Shown: piece after piece, positions 6,450 through 11,652 of the stretch
Numbering within the stretch: position 1 is the first letter of the stretch
How the letters are laid out: the number at the start of each line of letters is the position of its first letter
Source of the DNA: Candidatus Heimdallarchaeota archaeon
Lineage (GTDB): Archaea; Asgardarchaeota; Heimdallarchaeia; Heimdallarchaeales; Kariarchaeaceae
DNA: 13,601 nucleotides
Reading direction: 5' to 3'
Assembly: GCA_015522385.1 (NCBI GenBank)
Contig: WAMJ01000042.1
Span: 1-13,601, forward strand
Position numbers and translations under genes: made by a program
The notes under the pieces: generated by a model
Told to the model about the DNA's origin: nothing
The model's database searches: none
What the model saw: the letters and a program-made list of their open reading frames with translations, nothing else

Positions 6450-7172
6450 CTATGACCTCCTGAAAATTTGCGAACGGTCTATCCCCTTGAATTTCACCCA
6501 GGCGTCTATAACTGCTGCACCGTCCAGAAAGACGTATCCCCTCTTCTCGGCATATGTCCTTGCTTCCTCTGTAGGAAGTGCCTTCCCAGTCTTTCCGTCC
6601 ATCATCTCGCACATCGTCACACTTAGAGAGAACCCGGTCATCTCGCAGAGGGCGAGACCAAGCTCTGTGTGCCCCAATCGAGACTTGAGGAGTCCATCAG
6701 CACCCCTGAGGAGGGGGACGTGTCCAGGTATTCTGAACTTCTTGGTGAACCTGTCGACAAATCCATCGGTCATGTCCTCTTCACCCAACCTTCCAATTTC
6801 TATAATGGTCAATGAGCGGTCGATGTCCGTGATTCCGGTGAAAGAATCCACGTGGTTGATCGATACCGAGAACGCGGATCTCGCTCCGTATGGTAAGCCG
6901 TGCTCGAGCATCTTCCCGAGGACGGGGTAGACCCCTGATGTCTTCTCAAAGATCTCAGTGAGGAAGGGGAGACCTATTGCCTTACAGTACTCCGAGCTCA
7001 GGGCACAACACACCAATCCACCAGCATTTTCCCTCATCTCGGTGATGATCTCCGGGGTCATCTTGATGGAGGGAAGCATGATGTCAACCTCTCCTTCCCT
7101 GTCTTCGGAGTCGAAGAGGAGGATCGGTTTGCCCTCTTCCCATGCTCGTCTTACTGTGTCAATTACATCCAT
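6450..7172 (-). CDS. ribB: 3,4-dihydroxy-2-butanone 4-phosphate synthase
   Basis: This enzyme converts ribulose 5-phosphate to 3,4-dihydroxy-2-butanone 4-phosphate plus formate with Mg2+, supplying the four-carbon unit for lumazine synthase. The 240-residue single-domain form lacks a fused GTP cyclohydrolase II domain, as is usual in archaea. Catalytic landmarks are present: DSEDREGEVD (21-30), the acidic metal and substrate loop; FTGITDIDRSLTI (111-123); GHTE (167-170) with the metal-binding His168; and the late acidic residue Glu189 in TMCEMM. It is first in the ribB-ribC block. The ATG at 7172 lies about 31 bases below a TTTATAA box, giving a leader of only a few bases. The final codons (Arg-Arg as AGG AGG) provide the Shine-Dalgarno site for ribC. 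Confidence 0.95.
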   Translation of the reverse strand: MDVIDTVRRAWEEGKPILLFDSEDREGEVDIMLPSIKMTPEIITEMRENAGGLVCCALSSEYCKAIGLPFLTEIFEKTSGVYPVLGKMLEHGLPYGARSAFSVSINHVDSFTGITDIDRSLTIIEIGRLGEEDMTDGFVDRFTKKFRIPGHVPLLRGADGLLKSRLGHTELGLALCEMTGFSLSVTMCEMMDGKTGKALPTEEARTYAEKRGYVFLDGAAVIDAWVKFKGIDRSQIFRRS

Positions 7173-7199
7173 AGGCTACTAGGTAATGAGGCTCTATCT

Positions 7200-7206
7200 C
7201 TTTATA
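7200..7206 (-). promoter_or_regulatory. TATA box of ribB, in the divergent ribB/maf gap
   Basis: The sequence reads CTTTATA on the plus strand within TCTTTATAACC (7198-7208). On the minus strand it is TTATAAAG, centred about 31 bases above the ribB ATG. The element is nearly symmetric, so it could also serve the plus-strand Maf gene, with a transcript start near 7229. Confidence 0.55.
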
Positions 7207-7272
7207 ACCTTCTGATGGACGCGCAGAGCTGGAATAAGAACCTTTTTCAAATTCTTGAAGCAAATATCTTCT

Positions 7273-7896
7273 GTGAAGACAATCTGCCTTGCATCGCAGA
7301 GTAAGGATCGAAGGGATCTTTTCGAAGGGGCTTACCTCAGGCACTTCATCGTCCCCACCGATATCGATGAGTCCAAGAAGGATGGAGAGAGACCTTACGA
7401 CTACGTGGAGAGACTGGCAGCAGGAAAGGCGCACACCGCTAATGCAATGCTGGCAATGCTGAGGGAGGCGGAGCCCTCAAAAAACTGGGATGCAGATCTC
7501 GTAGTAGCAGCAGATACAATCGCAGAGATCGATGGGGAGATCCTCGGCAAACCAAGGGACGAGAAAGATGCAGTAAAGATGATCAAGAAACTCCAAGGAA
7601 GGGAGCACACCATCCTCTCGGGGATCTGCGTGCTGGACACGAAGACGACCGAATCGCGTACTCTCGTCGTAAGTTCAACAGTGAAATTCGCTAAAATGAC
7701 CGATGAGGAGATCCACTGGTACATTGAGGAATTCAGACCTCTGACGTATGCAGGGGGGTACGAGATGAACTCCATCTCCTCGTGGTTCATCGAGTCTGTC
7801 ACAGGTTCACCCTCGAACGTGAGGGGCTTGCCCATGAGTGAACTCAAACAGCTGATGAGTGAGCTAAAGCACAGGTGGGAGGACTACGTCCTCTAG
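7273..7896 (+). CDS. maf: Maf/HAM1-like nucleoside triphosphate pyrophosphatase
   Basis: Maf proteins hydrolyse nucleotides such as dTTP, UTP or modified pyrimidine triphosphates to the monophosphate and PPi, a house-cleaning role. Landmarks: LASQSKDRRDLF at the N-terminus (family LASxSPRRxxLL), TDIDES, the RLAAGKA helix, VVAADTI with the key Asp, GEILGKPRD with the Lys, LQGREHTILSGI, and the closing NVRGLPMSEL. Two changes against the usual pattern: SPRR is SKDRR, so the first of two conserved Arg is Asp in a gapless alignment, and the usual GAYGIQG region reads GGYEMNS, with Asn where the conserved Gln lies. Specificity may therefore differ. Start choice: GTG at 7273 gives MKTICLAS, the normal family N-terminus (207 residues). 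An in-frame TTG at 7255 would add six residues. The gene diverges from ribB and its stop overlaps the stop of the convergent gene. Confidence 0.88.
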   Translation: MKTICLASQSKDRRDLFEGAYLRHFIVPTDIDESKKDGERPYDYVERLAAGKAHTANAMLAMLREAEPSKNWDADLVVAADTIAEIDGEILGKPRDEKDAVKMIKKLQGREHTILSGICVLDTKTTESRTLVVSSTVKFAKMTDEEIHWYIEEFRPLTYAGGYEMNSISSWFIESVTGSPSNVRGLPMSELKQLMSELKHRWEDYVL

Positions 7897-8216
7897 GGTG
7901 TATTGTCTACAAACTGTTTGACCTTGTGGAGCAATCCCTCTTCCTCCTTGCTGAGTACGCCATCGTGCATCGCTATGTCGTGGACATACTCATAGATCTT
8001 GCTCTTGAATTTCTGCATCTGTGCAAGCTCGTCCTTGGTTACCTTTCCGTCGTCGATCACGTCGAAGATCAGGGCTCTGTAGTCTCCAAGTTCAATCATG
8101 ATCTTGTCGAGGATCTGCTGCTCCTCCTTCGAGATCTTTCCATCGATGTTGGCTGTTTCTGTGAGGTCGTCGATAAGCTTGTCGATGCTTTCGAGTTCCT
8201 TCTCGTAGAATTCCAT
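7893..8216 (-). CDS. Small acidic protein with three TerB/EF-hand-like repeats
   Basis: This 107-residue cytoplasmic protein is built from three similar units of about 30 residues, each holding an acidic loop followed by a helix: IDGKISKEE (24-32), DDGKVTKDE (55-63) and HDGVLSKEE (84-92). The DGxxxxxE pattern is shared by TerB-like (tellurite resistance B / DUF533) helical proteins and by the second half of EF-hand loops. The first half of a canonical EF-hand (D1, D3) is largely missing, so a TerB-like helical bundle is the better guess. The ATG at 8216 lies about 29 bases below an ATAAATATC box, so the mRNA is leaderless or nearly so. Its TAG stop overlaps the TAG stop of the convergent Maf gene in the palindrome CTAG. 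A role in metal or Ca2+ sensing is possible but is not shown by the sequence. Confidence 0.75.
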   Translation of the reverse strand: MEFYEKELESIDKLIDDLTETANIDGKISKEEQQILDKIMIELGDYRALIFDVIDDGKVTKDELAQMQKFKSKIYEYVHDIAMHDGVLSKEEEGLLHKVKQFVDNTP

Positions 8217-8221
8217 TTGAT

Positions 8222-8235
8222 TCCTAGACCTAGGA
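8222..8235. promoter_or_regulatory. 14-base palindrome between TATA box and start of the TerB-like gene
   Basis: TCCTAG (8222-8227) and CTAGGA (8230-8235) are perfect inverted arms around AC. The element lies between the TATA-like box at 8241-8249 and the start codon at 8216, across the predicted transcript start, which is a normal place for a repressor site. No known regulator is recognised. Confidence 0.35.
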
Positions 8236-8240
8236 TTCGG

Positions 8241-8249
8241 ATAAATATC
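8241..8249 (-). promoter_or_regulatory. TATA-like box of the TerB-like gene
   Basis: The sequence is ATAAATATC on the plus strand, GATATTTAT on the minus strand, centred about 29 bases above the ATG at 8216. The predicted leader is about three bases or none. Confidence 0.5.
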
Positions 8250-8266
8250 TTTCTAAGTCAATATCA

Positions 8267-8851
8267 CTATTCGCCAGTCTTTCTCCTCTTTCTTATCTTG
8301 AACAGGACGATGACGATTACTAACCCTAAGGACAGGAAAATAAGTTCTGGCGGGGTCTTACTTCCAGAATCCAATGTGGGGCATTTCTCTCCAACCTCAC
8401 CATCAATCGCGCTCTGAAAGATTCCTTCTAATGTATCCTTCTGCTGCAACCCGATGGTGCATCCAAGAAATTCACCCTCGTCCGAGAAGCTGAGAAAGGT
8501 AGGAGTGCCTGGAACCCCGTACTCCTTCCAGAAGTATTTGTCAGGGTCTAGTCCGTAACTCCAGTTGGAGGGGTATTCCAGCAGAAATTCTCGGATCGTC
8601 TCGATAGAGTCCTTATCTGACGAGGAGATAGAGAGTAGGGTTACACTATCAGAGAGCGTAGAGTACACCTCGGCAAGTATAGGGTGCTGATCCTTACAGG
8701 CAGAGCACCATGTAGCGAAGACCTCGATGATCAGGGGTGTTCCAGTTTGGATTTCTTGATCTTCCCCTTCGAGGTTGGTGAATGACATTGCAGAGACTTT
8801 ACTTGATAAGATAAGCAGGAATATGACAAAGGCTGGGAGTATGCCCTTCAT
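8267..8851 (-). CDS. Membrane-anchored extracytoplasmic thioredoxin-like protein (TlpA/ResA type)
   Basis: This 194-residue thiol-disulfide protein is predicted to work outside the membrane. It has a signal peptide at 1-21 (MKG, hydrophobic core, SKVSA), a thioredoxin-fold domain at about 25-150 with FATWCSAC (redox Cys49 and Cys52), the cis-Pro loop GVPGTPTF (cis-Pro117), and a C-terminal anchor helix (about 170-186) followed by RKRRKTGE. The redox motif is CSAC rather than the common CxPC, so its redox potential probably differs. Two further cysteines (131 and 157) may pair with each other. The Thr-Pro before the helix (166-167) matches the tails of three other surface proteins in the window. 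It starts 24 bases after the MFS gene, but a TTTAAGT box that overlaps the MFS stop codon puts its transcript start on the ATG, so it is probably transcribed leaderless from its own promoter. Confidence 0.88.
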   Translation of the reverse strand: MKGILPAFVIFLLILSSKVSAMSFTNLEGEDQEIQTGTPLIIEVFATWCSACKDQHPILAEVYSTLSDSVTLLSISSSDKDSIETIREFLLEYPSNWSYGLDPDKYFWKEYGVPGTPTFLSFSDEGEFLGCTIGLQQKDTLEGIFQSAIDGEVGEKCPTLDSGSKTPPELIFLSLGLVIVIVLFKIRKRRKTGE

Positions 8852-8873
8852 AGCTAGAGATGTACAGTCCCTT

Positions 8874-8880
8874 ACTTAAA
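8874..8880 (-). promoter_or_regulatory. TATA-like box for the thioredoxin-like gene, overlapping the MFS stop
   Basis: On the minus strand this reads TTTAAGT, centred about 26 bases above the ATG at 8851, the exact leaderless distance. The TAA stop codon of the upstream MFS gene (8876-8878) lies inside the element. Confidence 0.55.
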
Positions 8881-10162
8881 CATCTGAAGTGCTGATCCTC
8901 TTGGAGGCCAGTTGAAAGAATACACTACTGATCACCGAAATCAGAAGAAGTATGACAGTGACGGGTACGTGACCATATCTCTCGATGATCAGACCAGAGA
9001 CCCACATCAGTGGGGCATTGACGATCAGCGTGAGTGTGGGGACGAGGGAGTAGAATCCATTCCTGCGGTGATTCGGGATAAGGTCTATGTAGATCGACTG
9101 CAGCAGGATGTCGATGGCCACTCTCACTGTGTGTCCAGCAGCTATGAGCAGACCGAACAGCACGATTCCAGTGAGATTGAACTGATTGGAGATGGGGACG
9201 AGGTACAGTATGAACCCTGTGAACCCGAAGAATAGCACGGCATGGAAGAAGGAGAGGGGACCGAGCCACTTCTCAGGATCGATTTTACGGAAGCGATCTG
9301 CGAGGAGCCAGAGGAGGATGGAACCGGAGATGAAAAGGGTAAAGCGAAAGCTCGACGCCCCGAAATCAGATCCTGTGTACCCGAAGTATCCCGGAAACAT
9401 GATGAGGTATCCGAAGACTCCGAGAGTCGAGGTGTAGAGGACTACCGCGGAGACAATGAGCAGGACGAGCCTGTTTTCCGTGATAGTGATGATCCCTTCC
9501 TTGAAGAGCCTCAGGTAATTCATCCGATCGACTTCACGGGCTCCATCGGTATCCTTTATGAAGACTACAACGATGAGAACCAAGACCATCATACCCACAA
9601 TCTGAAGTTGGAAGACGAATTTTCGTGAGACGTATGTAGCAAGGAAACCGCCAGTGATCAGCATCAGAGCACCGATAAGGTCTGTGATCGTCCTGAACTT
9701 GGCCATGATACCCTTGTAGATCTCCCGGTTTTCATCTTCTGCAAGGACTCTGTAATTGTTGTCGAACCAGCTTTCCATCGCACCAGACTGCTGAGCCGAT
9801 GCAAGGGCGAAGAAGAGATAGGCAATGGTGAACTCGATCATGCTGTGAGCGTCGGTAAACAGCCAGAATGAGAGCCCGTAGGAGGCAAAGGCTATTGCAA
9901 GCACCCATCTCTGCCCTATCTTATCTGAAAATACACCACTTGGATAGTCGATCAGACCTTGGGTAATCAGCATAATGCCCACGAGGTATCCAGAGTTAGC
10001 ATATCCCACATTATCTATTACGTAGATGATAAGGAAGGTGTCAGAAAGGATGAGCAACGACCTGATCAGCGAAGCTACCCAGACATATCTGTGGACGAGC
10101 CTGCGGCTGTGAAGGGAAAGACCATCCAGATCAAAAACTGCGCTTAAGCAGAGCACGTACAT
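8876..10162 (-). CDS. Major facilitator superfamily transporter, 12 helices
   Basis: This 428-residue polytopic transporter of unknown substrate shows about twelve hydrophobic helices, with a charged central loop between helices 6 and 7 (around KDTDGAREVDRM). The loop after helix 2 carries the MFS motif A pattern GVFSDKIGQRW (76-86), with the conserved Gly, Asp, Gly and Arg. After helix 4 there is ESWFDNNYR and a charged stretch (EDENREIYKG), as seen in DHA-like and related efflux MFS proteins, but I cannot assign a subfamily. The start is ATG 10162, with GTG 10156 the only close alternative. The first 25 residues before helix 1 are unusually long and variable-looking. I see no strong TATA box or Shine-Dalgarno site above it. 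The thioredoxin-like gene follows after 24 bases on the same strand. Confidence 0.88.
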   Translation of the reverse strand: MYVLCLSAVFDLDGLSLHSRRLVHRYVWVASLIRSLLILSDTFLIIYVIDNVGYANSGYLVGIMLITQGLIDYPSGVFSDKIGQRWVLAIAFASYGLSFWLFTDAHSMIEFTIAYLFFALASAQQSGAMESWFDNNYRVLAEDENREIYKGIMAKFRTITDLIGALMLITGGFLATYVSRKFVFQLQIVGMMVLVLIVVVFIKDTDGAREVDRMNYLRLFKEGIITITENRLVLLIVSAVVLYTSTLGVFGYLIMFPGYFGYTGSDFGASSFRFTLFISGSILLWLLADRFRKIDPEKWLGPLSFFHAVLFFGFTGFILYLVPISNQFNLTGIVLFGLLIAAGHTVRVAIDILLQSIYIDLIPNHRRNGFYSLVPTLTLIVNAPLMWVSGLIIERYGHVPVTVILLLISVISSVFFQLASKRISTSDV

Positions 10163-10202
10163 CGGAGGAATTCATCCTTCAAAAACCTCAGGTTCGAGGT
10201 AG

Positions 10203-10239
10203 TTTGGTCCCTAGATTGGGTTTATATGGGCAGACCAAA
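10203..10239 (+). promoter_or_regulatory. TATA box bracketed by an inverted repeat, promoter of the Gfo/Idh/MocA gene
   Basis: TTTATAT (10221-10227) is centred about 26 bases above the GTG at 10250, so the transcript is predicted to start on the start codon. The box is flanked by perfect 7-base inverted arms, TTTGGTC (10203-10209) and GACCAAA (10233-10239). A dimeric regulator bound to both arms would cover the promoter. Confidence 0.5.
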
Positions 10240-10249
10240 ATAGAATCGT

Positions 10250-11209
10250 GTGAAAGTCGCAATTATAGGAGCAGGAGTGATCGGAAATAGACTTGCTAGA
10301 GTGTTTACTTCTGCAGAGATAGAGATCAAGTGGATATGTGACGTGGACAAAGAAAAAGCGGAAAAACTTGTAGTAGAGTACGGAGGAAGGGCAACTGACA
10401 AATTGGATGACGTCTTGGTGGACGGTGATGTCGGGATAGTTTATGTCGGAGTACCACCAAAGTACCACAAGGATATCGTCCTTAGAGCTCTTGAGAGCGG
10501 TAAGCACGTCATCTGCGAGAAACCGATCGCCCTGAGTGCCAAAGATGGTGAAGAGATGGCGTTGGCAGCAGAGAAATCTGGAAAGCAGACGACCATTAAC
10601 TTGCCATTCAGATTCACCACTGGGGTGAAGAGGATGAAGGAGCTCCTCTCCGAAGGATTTGTCGGTGATATTCGCAGATTGGAGCTGAGGTTCAGGTTCC
10701 CCCAATGGCCACGAAGCTGGCAGAACGTCGAATGGCTCAAGACTAAAGAACAGGGCGGAGCACTCAGGGAGGTCGGGACTCACTACTTCTTCCTCCTCGG
10801 AGAGCTAGAGGAATTCATCGGTAAGCCCACTAGACTGATCGCTGCGAACGAATACACAGGTGAGCAGGGATGTGAGAGAAGCAGTGTGGGAATGATCGAG
10901 TTCGACTCGGGATTGACCTGTACGCTCGACCTCTTGACAGGAACAGCAGACGAGGAGGAGAACACGCTCAGGATAACCGGTGACAAACAGACCCTCTCCT
11001 TCCGCAGGTGGTACATCCTCGAGGACAAGGATGGAAATGTCCTGTGTGACACGAGGGAGAGCTCAGAAGGACAGATGGTAAGGGAATTCATGAGGTTCTC
11101 CCCCAAGAACTCACTTGTCACATTCGAGCAAGCCACACAGGCACAACGTATCATGGAATCGATTCATAACTCTGGTGGAAACTGGGTTGAAATTAGGAAG
11201 TTTGAATAG
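10250..11209 (+). CDS. Gfo/Idh/MocA family NAD(P)-dependent oxidoreductase
   Basis: This 319-residue dehydrogenase of the glucose-fructose oxidoreductase / inositol dehydrogenase superfamily typically acts on sugars, sugar acids or cyclitols. The N-terminal Rossmann domain (1 to about 120) has GAGVIG at 7-12, an acidic residue at the end of strand 2 (CDVDKEKA, Asp31) that favours NAD over NADP, and the CEKPIAL motif with catalytic Lys91. The C-terminal alpha/beta sheet domain contains GGALREVGTHYF, where the usual catalytic Asp-x-x-x-His is Glu174-x-x-x-His178, a conservative but notable change. Length is slightly below the usual 330-350. The start is GTG 10250, giving MKVAIIGAGVIG directly, and it fits leaderless spacing from the TATA box. 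The convergent neighbour ends 17 bases downstream. The substrate cannot be told, and no sugar operon surrounds it. Confidence 0.9.
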   Translation: MKVAIIGAGVIGNRLARVFTSAEIEIKWICDVDKEKAEKLVVEYGGRATDKLDDVLVDGDVGIVYVGVPPKYHKDIVLRALESGKHVICEKPIALSAKDGEEMALAAEKSGKQTTINLPFRFTTGVKRMKELLSEGFVGDIRRLELRFRFPQWPRSWQNVEWLKTKEQGGALREVGTHYFFLLGELEEFIGKPTRLIAANEYTGEQGCERSSVGMIEFDSGLTCTLDLLTGTADEEENTLRITGDKQTLSFRRWYILEDKDGNVLCDTRESSEGQMVREFMRFSPKNSLVTFEQATQAQRIMESIHNSGGNWVEIRKFE

Positions 11210-11226
11210 TTAAATTAGGTAGAGTC

Positions 11227-11652
11227 TCACTTCTTTCTTCTGAGGATACCGACCGTACCAAGGAGTATGAAGACTGAGAACACAGGGAAGGGTGTGACCT
11301 CTGTGGTTCCTGTGTCTGATCCGGTTTCTGATCCAGATGTAACAGTCACGACGACAGAATCAACTAGTGTACCTGCCCGGAGTGTGAAGTTGTATGTTCC
11401 CACTGGAAGGTTTGACACGTCGAGGCTGACCGTCTCGTTATTCGTGGTTCCAGATGCAACGACCTTTTCAGTACTACCATCGGACATGGTTATCTCGTAC
11501 TCCACGCCGGTCTCATCGATAACCCACGTGAGGGTTGCGCTCTCGGTTGTCGTGATCTCTATATCATCCGGTGTCGTGGTGAACTGGAGACCGGAGACAC
11601 TGCCCATGAAAAGGGCAAGCAACAGAATAGTCAGTGCGAATTTAGCTCTCAA
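11227..11652 (-). CDS. Small secreted single Ig-like domain surface protein
   Basis: This 141-residue predicted surface protein has a signal peptide at 1-21 (RAKFALTILLLALFMGSVSG), one beta-sandwich repeat at about 22-107, a Ser/Thr/Gly linker, then Thr-Pro, a hydrophobic helix and a final RRKK. The domain copies the repeat of the upstream protein: L-x-W, then Y-x-I, then ASGT, then VGTYNFTL. Two N-x-T sequons and no cysteine are visible. The start is TTG at 11652, which overlaps the upstream stop as TTGA. The choice is firm, because an AGGAGG Shine-Dalgarno site lies 8 bases before it and starting at the next Met would destroy the signal peptide. It is therefore translationally coupled to the large Ig-repeat protein and is probably made with it. 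The function is unknown. It could be a cell-wall partner, cap or spacer of the larger protein. Confidence 0.85.
   Translation of the reverse strand: MRAKFALTILLLALFMGSVSGLQFTTTPDDIEITTTESATLTWVIDETGVEYEITMSDGSTEKVVASGTTNNETVSLDVSNLPVGTYNFTLRAGTLVDSVVVTVTSGSETGSDTGTTEVTPFPVFSVFILLGTVGILRRKK

Noticed and set aside
7176..7186. CTACTAGGTAA as a riboflavin operator at the ribB start
   Set aside because: Only three bases on each side pair; too weak to distinguish from chance.
10142..10149. GCTTAAGC as a TATA box for the MFS gene
   Set aside because: It lies inside the coding sequence, and no ATG, GTG or TTG occurs in frame near the predicted transcript start.
10185..10200. tRNA T-arm-like GGTTCGA sequence, possible tRNA remnant or attachment site
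   Set aside because: The flanking bases cannot form the 5-bp T-stem, and no acceptor or anticodon arm is present.
10211..10783. Minus-strand open frame of 190 codons across the Gfo/Idh/MocA start
   Set aside because: It is antisense to the Rossmann domain coding sequence and shows no recognisable protein features.
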